64,000 bases of DNA, from NCBI RefSeq assembly GCF_000275725.1, contig NZ_AJTS01000020.1, positions 62,001 to 126,000 on the forward strand, written 5' to 3'. Source of the DNA: Vreelandella stevensii S18214. GTDB taxonomy: Bacteria > Pseudomonadota > Gammaproteobacteria > Pseudomonadales > Halomonadaceae. The position numbers and the translations under genes are program-made. Of this stretch, positions 46,848-58,467 are shown piece after piece (positions within the stretch are counted from its first letter, which is position 1; each line of letters opens with the position of its first letter). The notes below the pieces were generated by a model. It had not been told where the DNA came from, did not search any database, and saw only the letters and a program-made list of their open reading frames with translations.

Positions 46848-47713
46848 CCCATGAAACGCCCATGACCTGGCATGCTGCCCTCGACCATTGTCAACGCCAC
46901 GGCACGCCTCATGTCTTGGCCACCCAGATGACCAGCGCAGGCTCCACGCCCCGGGAGCCTGGCGCACGCATGGTGATTACCGAACACGCTGTCTTCGATA
47001 CGCTGGGCGGCGGCACCTTCGAGTGGCAGACCATTCAGCAGGCTCGCTCCCTCTTGAGCCAGCGCCAAGCGGGGTTCTCACTGGAATCCTTTTCGCTGGG
47101 CGGGCGTAGCGGGCAGTGCTGTGGCGGGCTGGTCAACGTCCTGCTGGAAGTATTTCTGGGCGCCACCGCTCACATTGCCCTGTTCGGCGCGGGGCATGTC
47201 GGGCGCGAGATCGTCAAACTCAGCGCTCCTCTGCCTTGGCAGCTCGATTGGTATGACAGCCGCGCCGATGCTTTCCAATCAGATGTCCCTCGTGCACGCT
47301 TGAGTTGTCATTTGCTAGGCGACGTTGGAGATACGGTGGCAGGCTTACCCCTTGGCACCCATGCTCTGGTCATGACCCACGATCATGATGAGGATTATGC
47401 CTTGATCAAGGGGTTGCTGGAGCGCGCCGATATTGCGTCCATTGGATTGATAGGCTCCGACAGCAAGTGGGCGAGTTTCAAAGGGCGCCTTTCCCGAGCA
47501 GGAGTCGACCAGCCGATACTGCAGCGCGTGCGCTGCCCCATCGGCTCGGTCAGGAATACCAAGCTCAGCAATAAAACCCCCTACGCCATCGCGCTGAGCG
47601 TGGTGACGGAATTACTCTGGTTGACCGACCAACCCTATGCCACCGAGACACGTGGCCTGGATAGCGCTACGCTACGCGCGCTTTTTGCCCCTACTGCAAC
47701 GCACTCGAGTTGA
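46844..47713 (+). CDS. xdhC: Xanthine dehydrogenase accessory protein XdhC
   Basis: Binds molybdenum cofactor and inserts it, in sulfurated form, into XdhB. The 289 residues show the N-terminal domain with TSAGSTPREPGARM and GQCCGG, and the Rossmann-like C-terminal domain with LFGAGHVGREIV, MTHDHDEDY and GLIGSDSKWA. The start overlaps the xdhB stop. guaD begins one base past its stop. The order xdhA-xdhB-xdhC is the classic purine operon. Confidence 0.96.
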   Translation: MTHETPMTWHAALDHCQRHGTPHVLATQMTSAGSTPREPGARMVITEHAVFDTLGGGTFEWQTIQQARSLLSQRQAGFSLESFSLGGRSGQCCGGLVNVLLEVFLGATAHIALFGAGHVGREIVKLSAPLPWQLDWYDSRADAFQSDVPRARLSCHLLGDVGDTVAGLPLGTHALVMTHDHDEDYALIKGLLERADIASIGLIGSDSKWASFKGRLSRAGVDQPILQRVRCPIGSVRNTKLSNKTPYAIALSVVTELLWLTDQPYATETRGLDSATLRALFAPTATHSS

Positions 47714-47714
47714 T

Positions 47715-49031
47715 ATGACCTTGCCCACCGATACGCTTATCCGCGCTGAATTGATCAGCTTTCCCAATGACCCCGGCGATGGCAACCTGCCCCACCCTGG
47801 CAGTCTGGAACACTACGCTGACGGCCTCTTGTGGCTGAAGGGTGGGCATATCCATGCAGCGGGGCATTATGCCGACCTGGTTGATCAGTTGCCGAAAGCA
47901 GCGGAAGTGATCGACCATCGCGGCAAGCTCATCATGCCAGGATTCATCGATACTCACGTCCACTATGTCCAGTTGGACATCATGGCCTCTTATGGGCGCC
48001 AACTGCTGGATTGGCTGAATGACTACACGTTTCCAGCCGAGTGCCAGTTCGCCAATCATGATCACGCCAAGGCGTTATCGGAAGCGTTCTTGAGCGAAAT
48101 GCTGCGCGCAGGTACCACCACCGCGCAAGTGTTTGGCTCGAGCCACCCAGGCTCCGTGGATGCCTTTTTTGCAGCCTGCCAAAAGCGGCAGCTGCGCATG
48201 CTGGTAGGCAAGGTACTGATGGATCGCAATGCCCCCGATGCCTTGATGGATGGCATCTCGGGTATCTCCGACACAGAGCGGCTCATCGAGGACTGGCATG
48301 GGAAGCAGCGCCTCGGTTACAGCGTTACCCCGCGTTTTGCGCCCACCTCGACCAGAGCGCAAATGGACGCGGCAGGTGCCCTGCTGCGCAATGACCCTAC
48401 CCTATGGCTGCAGACCCACCTCGCCGAGAACAGCGGAGAGCTGGACTGGGTGGCGGAACTGTTTCCCGGCAGTCGAGACTATTTGGCCGTTTACGAAGAA
48501 GCAGGGCTCGTCGGCCCACGCAGCACCTTTGCCCACGGTATTCATTTGGACAACGGCATGCGCCAACGGTTGGCAGAGCGCGGCGCCAATATCGCCTTTT
48601 GCCCCAGCTCCAACCTGTTCCTGGGCAGCGGCCTGTTCGACCGAGACGCTGCCCGAGAGACGGGCATGGCATTTACCTATGCCAGCGACATTGGCGCAGG
48701 CACGGATCTTTCAGGCTTCGGCACCTTGAAAAGCGCCTACCAGGTAGGCCAACTGCGTGGTCAGCCACTGACCGCCTGGCAAGGATTTTATGGCCTCACC
48801 CACGGCAACGCCAAAGCCCTCTCTCTGGATAGCCACATTGGACAGTTGGCCCCTTCCTACGAAGCTGATTTTATCGTGATCGACCCTGACGCCACGTCAC
48901 TGTTACAGCGACGTAGCCAGCACTGCACCACCCTCGGTGAACGGCTATTTGCATTGATGATGCTCGCCGATGACCGCGCTATCTATGAAACCTGGGCCGG
49001 AGGCGTATGCCAACACCGCAGAGACGCCTAG
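47715..49031 (+). CDS. guaD: Guanine deaminase
   Basis: Zinc hydrolase that converts guanine to xanthine, feeding XdhAB. The 438 residues contain the metal motif FIDTHVHYVQ, then TPRFAPT, THLAENSGE, HGIHLDN and the C-terminal SDIGAGTDLSGFG, in the order of the amidohydrolase family. The start at 47715 is just one base after the xdhC stop; the ribosome site is weak (CGAG), implying coupling. A strong terminator follows the stop after 26 bases. Confidence 0.95.
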   Translation: MTLPTDTLIRAELISFPNDPGDGNLPHPGSLEHYADGLLWLKGGHIHAAGHYADLVDQLPKAAEVIDHRGKLIMPGFIDTHVHYVQLDIMASYGRQLLDWLNDYTFPAECQFANHDHAKALSEAFLSEMLRAGTTTAQVFGSSHPGSVDAFFAACQKRQLRMLVGKVLMDRNAPDALMDGISGISDTERLIEDWHGKQRLGYSVTPRFAPTSTRAQMDAAGALLRNDPTLWLQTHLAENSGELDWVAELFPGSRDYLAVYEEAGLVGPRSTFAHGIHLDNGMRQRLAERGANIAFCPSSNLFLGSGLFDRDAARETGMAFTYASDIGAGTDLSGFGTLKSAYQVGQLRGQPLTAWQGFYGLTHGNAKALSLDSHIGQLAPSYEADFIVIDPDATSLLQRRSQHCTTLGERLFALMMLADDRAIYETWAGGVCQHRRDA

Positions 49032-49057
49032 CAATCGATCTCTTGTAAAGTCACTCT

Positions 49058-49085
49058 CACCCAGCCACAGGCTGGGTGTTTTTTT
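49058..49085 (+). terminator. Terminator of the xdhABC-guaD operon
   Basis: CACCCAGCC and GGCTGGGTG make a perfect 9-bp stem with a 3-base loop, followed by seven T. Confidence 0.93.
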
Positions 49086-49150
49086 GCTCAGGAATTTTCT
49101 CAACGAACGTTTCCCAACGACCTTTCCCAACGACAAATTTAACGCACAGC

Positions 49151-49184
49151 AAAAAGCCCCGAACACAGTGTGCTCGGGGCTTTC
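49151..49184 (-). terminator. Distal rRNA operon terminator
   Basis: On the minus strand AAAGCCCCGA and TCGGGGCTTT pair, followed by a T-run (TTTTTGC). It lies after the 5S remnant and is the second of two tandem terminators. Confidence 0.85.
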
Positions 49185-49190
49185 TACGGT

Positions 49191-49262
49191 ATAAGTGCCT
49201 GACGATGTTCGGGCCGGCCACCCGGCGGGCGGCGCTCCGCTACTCTTCAGGGGGAGACCCCC
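49191..49262 (-). pseudogene. Broken 3' end of a second 5S rRNA
   Basis: Positions 49191-49207 repeat exactly the 17 bases ATAAGTGCCTGACGATG found at the 3' end of the intact 5S (49301-49317), 110 bp away. On the minus strand GGGGTCTCCCC and AGAGTAG, also 5S sequence, lie about 33 bases earlier, separated by a GC-rich insert (49208-49240) with self-complementary GGC/GCC blocks. It looks like a remnant of a tandem 5S gene whose 5' part is gone and whose 3' part took an insertion. Confidence 0.7.
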
Positions 49263-49265
49263 AAA

Positions 49266-49296
49266 AAGCAAAACCCCGGCGATAAGGCCGGGGTTT
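49266..49296 (-). terminator. Proximal rRNA operon terminator
   Basis: AAACCCCGGC and GCCGGGGTTT make a perfect 10-bp stem with a 6-base loop, followed on the minus strand by TTTTGCTTTTTGG, directly after 5S rRNA. Confidence 0.88.
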
Positions 49297-49304
49297 CGTA
49301 ATAA

Positions 49305-49424
49305 GTGCCTGACGATGACCTACTCTCACATGGGGAGACCCCACACTACCATCGGCGCTAAGCGGTTTCACTTCTGAGTTCGGCATGGGATCAGGTGGTT
49401 CACGCGTGCTATGGTCGTCAGGCG
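49305..49424 (-). rRNA. rrf: 5S ribosomal RNA
   Basis: The minus strand carries the 5S core CCCATGCCGAACTCAGAAGT and the complementary ends GCCTGACGACC and GTCATCGTCAGGC. The length is about 120 bases; the ends are estimated from pairing and from E. coli 5S. It is the last rRNA of the operon. Confidence 0.96.
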
Positions 49425-49461
49425 TAACAGGTAATGCATATCATGCTGAGTGTTCGTTGAC

Positions 49462-49575
49462 GTGTATTGTGTGCGTCTCCTGTCAGCAAGCGCTCTGGCT
49501 CACTGCGGCGTATCCGGTGTTGCGAGTGCGTTCACACTCTTCGTTATCATCACGACCAGACCCCTTGGGTGTTAT
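49462..49575 (-). other. 3' arm of the 23S rRNA processing stem
   Basis: Segments here pair in order with the 16S-23S spacer: 49508-49517 with 52511-52520 (10 bp), 49542-49549 with 52499-52506, 49463-49471 with 52532-52540 (9 bp), and 49487-49492 with 52519-52524. Together they enclose 23S in a long interrupted stem of the kind cut by RNase III. Pairing is read directly; processing is inferred. Confidence 0.7.
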
Positions 49576-52468
<2,893 letters not shown>

Positions 52469-52470
52469 CT

Positions 52471-52540
52471 ATAACCCGAAGGAGTCTGGGGTTCGCAATG
52501 ATAACGATTGCCGGATACGCTTGAGACGTATCACAATACA
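52471..52540 (-). other. 5' arm of the 23S rRNA processing stem
   Basis: This spacer segment carries the complements of blocks in the 23S-5S spacer, for example CCGGATACGC at 52511-52520, and lies directly ahead of the 23S 5' end. See the partner arm at 49462-49575. Confidence 0.7.
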
Positions 52541-52549
52541 ATTTACGTA

Positions 52550-52570
52550 GAAACGCGTTCAACGCGTTTC
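52550..52570. repeat. Perfect hairpin in the 16S-23S spacer
   Basis: GAAACGCGTT and AACGCGTTTC form a 10-bp stem around one base. It lies between the 23S stem and the spacer boxA. Role unknown. Confidence 0.75.
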
Positions 52571-52587
52571 TGTCAGCATGATATACA

Positions 52588-52600
52588 TTGTTAAAGAGCG
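52588..52600 (-). promoter_or_regulatory. boxA antitermination element in the 16S-23S spacer
   Basis: CGCTCTTTAACAA on the minus strand matches the rRNA boxA core (GCTCTTTAACAA), bound by NusB-NusE in E. coli. A second copy lies in the operon leader. Confidence 0.8.
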
Positions 52601-52610
52601 ACTGCCATAG

Positions 52611-52698
52611 GCAGTGATAAACACGCTGTTCCTTTCATTTTAAAAGAAAAAAGAAGGTCTTTCTTTTTCTTTTAACGTGAAAGCGCGTTTATCACTGC
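52611..52698. repeat. Long inverted repeat in the 16S-23S spacer
   Basis: The arms 52611-52626 and 52683-52698 match 15 of 16 bases, and the inner TAAAAGAAAAAAGAA and CTTTCTTTTTCTTTTA continue the pairing, giving a hairpin about 88 bases long. It occupies the position where spacer tRNA genes usually sit; no tRNA is present anywhere in this spacer (52469-52762). Confidence 0.75.
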
Positions 52699-52713
52699 GC
52701 ATCAACAGCATTC

Positions 52714-52744
52714 TGATCAGGTAATTCATTGTGAGCGCTTGCCG
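52714..52744 (-). other. 3' arm of the 16S rRNA processing stem
   Basis: This segment is the near-perfect reverse complement of the operon leader at 54451-54480 (shared blocks TGATCAGGTAATTCAT and GCGCTTGCCG). The two flank 16S and should form the precursor stem. Confidence 0.8.
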
Positions 52745-52762
52745 CGAGGGGAAGACATCGTT

Positions 52763-54295
<1,533 letters not shown>

Positions 54296-54450
54296 AAGAT
54301 CAATGCGATCCTTACTCGCCATCTCAGGACTAGCCGAAGACAACAAAAGCGGATCAAACTTGGCTCAAGGTTCAAACGAATTCACTGTGATACTCCGAAG
54401 AGTATCTTCGTGTTCGCCTGCCTTGATATTCGGTGATGATTCACCCTCAT

Positions 54451-54480
54451 CGGCAAGCGCCCACATGAATTACCTGATCA
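54451..54480 (-). other. 5' arm of the 16S rRNA processing stem
   Basis: Complementary to the spacer at 52714-52744 over about 28 bases with few mismatches; it lies directly downstream of the leader boxA on the transcript. Confidence 0.8.
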
Positions 54481-54482
54481 AA

Positions 54483-54494
54483 TTGTTAAAGAGC
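54483..54494 (-). promoter_or_regulatory. Leader boxA antitermination element
   Basis: GCTCTTTAACAA on the minus strand, followed by TTTGATCAGG, is nearly identical to the E. coli rrn leader boxA region. Confidence 0.88.
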
Positions 54495-54527
54495 TTTCGT
54501 TCGGCGTTGCCGTTCGATGTGGGGCGT

Positions 54528-54555
54528 ATTCTACCCAATTCCTTTTGATCGTCAA
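54528..54555 (-). promoter_or_regulatory. rRNA operon promoter
   Basis: TTGACG (-35) and TAGAAT (-10) with 16-base spacing on the minus strand. An A-run upstream of the -35 box resembles an UP element, and a GC-rich discriminator (ACGCCCC) follows the -10 box, as in stringently controlled rRNA promoters. Confidence 0.88.
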
Positions 54556-54712
54556 GCTTTTTTCTCGCTCAGCTTTCAAACAATCCGTTAGTCACCAATG
54601 GCCGGAAAGTTGACCTAGGGCAAGCCCTGTCCTTCCCCGCTTTTTTAGACTTGTTGGAGCACCGCTGAAAAGAACGGTGCACACCAGACCGGTCAAACAG
54701 GAGGGGGAAACC

Positions 54713-55696
54713 ATGACAACATCACGTATTGCCATCGGGCTTGCGAGCGTCGCGCTCTTAAGCACGACGTCACTGTGGGCAGATGACGAACTCGGTAGCT
54801 ATCGCGACAGGTTCGAACCACTGCCCCACTTACCACCGTTACCTGCCCACAATTCGCAAACCGATGAAAAGGTAATGCTGGGCAACATGCTGTTTTTCGA
54901 GCCCAGGATCTCCGCCAGTGGAGTCATCAGCTGTGCCACTTGCCATAACCCGGCGCTCGGCTGGTCGGACCGCATCCCCAGAGCTGTGGGCCATAATGGC
55001 CAGGTTGGCGAACGCAACACACCCACCGTTCTCAACAGTGGTTTCCTGGGATCGCAGTTCTGGGATGGACGGGAGCCGGATTTGGAAGGCCAGGCACTGG
55101 GGCCTATCGAAGCCGATGTCGAGATGGCCATGCAGCTGGAACACGCCCTGGACAGGCTGGCAGAGTTCGAGCTCTACCAGGAGCGCTTCACGGAAGCGTA
55201 CCCCGACCAGGATGACCCCATCAATGCCGAGAACCTGGCCAAGGCACTGGCCGCCTTCCAGAGAACGCTCAACACACCCAACTCACCTTTTGATCGGTAT
55301 TTACGCGGTGATATGGACGCCATCAGCGATCAGGCAAAAGAGGGCATGGTGGCTTTCGTGGATAATGGCTGCATCGCCTGCCATCGCGGCGCCAACTTTA
55401 CCGACAGTCAGTTCCACGCCATTCAGGTGCCGGGGTCGAAAGATTTGGGTCGCTACGTGGTGACCGGCGAGGAAAGAGACAAGTACCGCTTCCGCACCCC
55501 CACCTTGCGCAATGTCGGCGTCACTTACCCGTACATGAACAATGGCGCCACCGAAACGCTCGAAGAAGCCGTGGCCATTATGGGCCAGGAAATGCTGGGA
55601 CGTGAGTTTGACGAACCCACCATTGATAACATCACGGCATTTCTGCACTCCCTGACAGGTGAAATGCCCGATTTCGAGGTGCCCGCTCTACCCTGA
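54713..55696 (+). CDS. Diheme cytochrome c peroxidase
   Basis: Periplasmic enzyme of the CcpA/MauG family that reduces hydrogen peroxide with electrons from cytochrome c. The 327-residue protein has a signal peptide (IAIGLASVALLSTTSLWA, cleavage before DDE), the first heme motif CATCH at 74-78 and the second CIACH at 220-224. It also has conserved FFEPRISASG ahead of the first heme and RTPTLRNVGVTYPYMNNG near the C-terminus. The start follows GGAGGGGGAAACC. It is divergent from the rRNA operon and converges with the deaminase gene. Peroxidase rather than MauG-type modification is favoured by length and context. Confidence 0.9.
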   Translation: MTTSRIAIGLASVALLSTTSLWADDELGSYRDRFEPLPHLPPLPAHNSQTDEKVMLGNMLFFEPRISASGVISCATCHNPALGWSDRIPRAVGHNGQVGERNTPTVLNSGFLGSQFWDGREPDLEGQALGPIEADVEMAMQLEHALDRLAEFELYQERFTEAYPDQDDPINAENLAKALAAFQRTLNTPNSPFDRYLRGDMDAISDQAKEGMVAFVDNGCIACHRGANFTDSQFHAIQVPGSKDLGRYVVTGEERDKYRFRTPTLRNVGVTYPYMNNGATETLEEAVAIMGQEMLGREFDEPTIDNITAFLHSLTGEMPDFEVPALP

Positions 55697-55703
55697 TGCA
55701 CTA

Positions 55704-55729
55704 TGCCGCCGCCCATAGGGGCGGCGGCA
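55704..55729. terminator. Strong hairpin between the peroxidase and deaminase genes
   Basis: TGCCGCCGCC and GGCGGCGGCA form a perfect 10-bp stem with a 6-base loop between two converging stops. There is no T-run on either side, so its efficiency as a terminator is uncertain. Confidence 0.6.
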
Positions 55730-55736
55730 GGCCGTA

Positions 55737-56729
55737 TCAGGCTGCCTCCAGACGCTTCAGCAGTTCGGCGCGCCGCGCGTCGCTGACGAAGGCTTCTTCC
55801 ATGGCATTGCGATTCAGCCATTTGAAGGTATCTTCCCCCCAGCCAAAGGCATCGGCACAGGCGATATGATTCTCGAGCAGCCCACCACCAAAATAAGCAG
55901 GATCGTCAGAGCTGATGGTGACCTTCAGACCCGCTTCCAACAACGCCGGTAGCGGATGCTGATCCAATTGATCGACCACTTTCAGGCTGACATTGGAGAG
56001 CGGGCACACGGTCAGTACCGTTTGAGACTCCTTGAGGCGCTGCACGACGTCTTCGCTTTCGAGACAGCGCACGCCGTGATCGATACGCTGAACGTCCAGC
56101 AAGTCCAGAGCTTGCGTAATGTAAGCGGCAGGCCCCTCCTCGCCCGCATGGGCCACACGCACCAGCCCAAGCTCCTTGGCGCGCGCAAACAGGGCCTGAA
56201 ACTTCTCGGGCGGGTTGTCACGCTCGGCGCTGTCCAGGCCAATGGCATCCAGCATTTTCCAATAGGGTGCCGCCTGCTCGAGAACGTTCAGTGCCTCGTC
56301 GGCTGGACGATCTCTCAGGAAGGCCATGATCATGCCCACTGAAAGGTCCAGCTGGCTCTCGGCTTCCTGTTTGGCCCTGAGCAGTCCCGCCATGACCACC
56401 TCCAAAGGTACACCACGCTGCAGATGCGCCTGGGGGTCGAAGTGCATATCGATATGCAGCACGCCTTCCGAACGGGCACGCTTGAAATAATCCATGGCCA
56501 GGTCATAGAAGTCCTGTTCGCTGCGCAAGACGTTCATGCCCTGGTAATACAGATTCAGAAACCCTTGCAAATCCTTGAAATCATACGCTGCCTTGGCCTC
56601 TTCGACCGTGGCATAGGGGAGTTCGATGCCGTTACGTTCTGCCAGTTGGAACATCAGTTCCGGCTCGAGAGAGCCTTCGATATGCAAGTGAAGCTCAGCC
56701 TTGGGAAGGTGTCGTAAAAAGTCGTTCAT
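55737..56729 (-). CDS. Adenine deaminase (adenosine deaminase family)
   Basis: Zinc-dependent deaminase of 330 residues. Motifs: KAELHLHIEGSLEPEL (metal HxH), VAHAGEEGP, RIDHGVR and SSDDPAYFGG. The sequence is closer to the bacterial adenine deaminase subgroup (Pseudomonas PA0148 type: GSLEPEL, FDPQAH, GLDSAE) than to classical Add. I therefore favour adenine to hypoxanthine, which XdhAB would then oxidise. Adenosine as substrate cannot be ruled out. The gene starts 31 bases past cydC on the same strand and may be partly cotranscribed with the bd oxidase operon. Confidence 0.88.
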   Translation of the reverse strand: MNDFLRHLPKAELHLHIEGSLEPELMFQLAERNGIELPYATVEEAKAAYDFKDLQGFLNLYYQGMNVLRSEQDFYDLAMDYFKRARSEGVLHIDMHFDPQAHLQRGVPLEVVMAGLLRAKQEAESQLDLSVGMIMAFLRDRPADEALNVLEQAAPYWKMLDAIGLDSAERDNPPEKFQALFARAKELGLVRVAHAGEEGPAAYITQALDLLDVQRIDHGVRCLESEDVVQRLKESQTVLTVCPLSNVSLKVVDQLDQHPLPALLEAGLKVTISSDDPAYFGGGLLENHIACADAFGWGEDTFKWLNRNAMEEAFVSDARRAELLKRLEAA

Positions 56730-56760
56730 GGTCGCCGCCTACTTGCCGATTCGGTGAATA

Positions 56761-58467
56761 TCAAAGTGAAGTATCGTGAATTAACTTACCACCATCAAGC
56801 CGCCATTGATGAGCCAAACCCGGCACCAGGGCCGCATCATCCACTTGATGAACAAAGAAAATCGCCGTACGGCCTACCAACCAGGCGTCCAGCGAGGCCG
56901 CTACGTGCCGGGCCGTTGCCGCATCCACTCCCGCGAAGGGCTCATCCAGCAATACCACCGAGGGTGAGCGTAAAAAAAGCCTCGCCAACGCCACTCTGCG
57001 TGCCTGCCCGCCTGAAAGCTGTTGCCCTCTTTCTCCCACCTGAGTCGCCAGCTGACGAGGCTGGCGTGCCGTCCAATCTGAAAGCGCTACCTGGGCCAGC
57101 ACCTGCCAAAGATCTTCGTCTGTCGCGTCAGGCTTGGCGATCCGCAGGTTATCGGCCAGCGAGCCATCGAACAGGTCTATTTGCTGGGGCAGATAACCCA
57201 TATGTGCTGCGCTACTTTCGAGGGTAACGGCCGAGGGTGCATGCTCCGCCACCCACACGTCCCCTTCAGTGGGAGAGATGCGGCCCATGATCAAATTGGC
57301 CAGCGTCGATTTGCCCGAACCCGAAATACCCATGATGGCACCACGTTGACCGGCGGGCAGGGTCAGGGAAACCTGGCATATAGCCCAGCCCGCCGCATCC
57401 GGATAACGGAACATGACCTCACGCAGTTGCAGGGCATGGCCACCCTCGTCATCCGGAAGAGAGCCCACACGCGTTTGCCCTTGTGTCGCCTGCAGGGCAT
57501 TCAACCGCTGGGCCGCCCCGTGGCTGGCGCCAAACCGCACAAAAGCGGCAGGCAGGCTAGCCAGCACCTCATTGATACCAAACACGGCAATCACGGCCAT
57601 GACCATGATGGGGCCCACCACGCGCTGCTCGGCCAGTGCCAGACTCCCCAGCCAGAGCACACCGATGATCAACAGCCCCGTTACCGCCATCAGTAGCGCA
57701 TTACCCAGCGCAGCCTTCACGGCCAACTGACGCTGGTTATCCAGCGCTTGCTGTTCGTGAGCTCGTATTTTCCTGCGGTACCAGTCACTGGTTCGGTAGC
57801 TCATCAGCTCAGCGGACGCCTGTACCTGATCCAACACCAGCCGCCGAAGCTCCTCCTGATCATCCACTTGCCGATGGCTGTTGGTGAAACCCAGCCTGGC
57901 AAAGCCCAGGGTGATGACCAGCCACAGCAGCGTCAATACACAGGCCACGACGGCTCCCACCAGCGGCAACCAGATAGCGATGAAACCTGCGACGATCCAG
58001 ACACTCAACAAGGCCACTACTGGCGGCACCAGTAGGCGCAGATACAGGCTATCCAGGGCATCGATATCCGCCGTCAGGCGACTCAACCACTCACCGACTC
58101 GCCGACGCCGCAGCGATGCGTCATCCAGGCGCGTCAAGTCACCAAAGACGCGATAGCGTAAATCCGCCAGCAGCGTCAGCACGGTATTGTGGTTGTAGAG
58201 CCGCTCGGTATATCGAGCGACGGTGCGCAGCAAGGCAAAAAAACGAATGCCGCCGCCGGGCACATAAATATCCAGCGATGACGGCAATCCAGCCGCCAGC
58301 GCAATGCCCGCCAGGGCACACGCCGCAATGAACCAGCCGGACAAACCCAGCAGCGCAAGGCCCGCCAGCAACGTTACCCATACCAGCAGCGCACCCACGA
58401 GGAAGCGCTGCCTGCGCCTTAACATGAGCGCCAGCCATGGGCTCAGGTCATTGTGCAGAAATTTCAT
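56761..58467 (-). CDS. cydC: Heterodimeric ABC exporter subunit CydC
   Basis: With CydD forms an inner-membrane ABC exporter needed for cytochrome bd assembly (thiol and heme-linked transport). The 568 residues have six membrane segments followed by an ATPase domain: Walker A GISGSGKST, signature LSGGQARRVALARL, Walker B VVLLDEPF. The ATG at 58467 overlaps the cydD stop (ATGA). The membrane domain motif GGGIRFFALLRTVARYTERL is typical of CydC. It is the last gene of cydABDC. Confidence 0.94.
   Translation of the reverse strand: MKFLHNDLSPWLALMLRRRQRFLVGALLVWVTLLAGLALLGLSGWFIAACALAGIALAAGLPSSLDIYVPGGGIRFFALLRTVARYTERLYNHNTVLTLLADLRYRVFGDLTRLDDASLRRRRVGEWLSRLTADIDALDSLYLRLLVPPVVALLSVWIVAGFIAIWLPLVGAVVACVLTLLWLVITLGFARLGFTNSHRQVDDQEELRRLVLDQVQASAELMSYRTSDWYRRKIRAHEQQALDNQRQLAVKAALGNALLMAVTGLLIIGVLWLGSLALAEQRVVGPIMVMAVIAVFGINEVLASLPAAFVRFGASHGAAQRLNALQATQGQTRVGSLPDDEGGHALQLREVMFRYPDAAGWAICQVSLTLPAGQRGAIMGISGSGKSTLANLIMGRISPTEGDVWVAEHAPSAVTLESSAAHMGYLPQQIDLFDGSLADNLRIAKPDATDEDLWQVLAQVALSDWTARQPRQLATQVGERGQQLSGGQARRVALARLFLRSPSVVLLDEPFAGVDAATARHVAASLDAWLVGRTAIFFVHQVDDAALVPGLAHQWRLDGGKLIHDTSL

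Larger units (their letters stand above)
54296..54712. other. rRNA operon leader and peroxidase upstream region (no protein gene)
   Basis: These 417 bases hold the rRNA leader (16S stem arm, boxA), its promoter and the short region upstream of the divergent peroxidase gene. I see no protein-coding or tRNA gene. A small hairpin (GCACCG/CGGTGC) lies about 30 bases before the peroxidase ribosome site. Confidence 0.7.
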
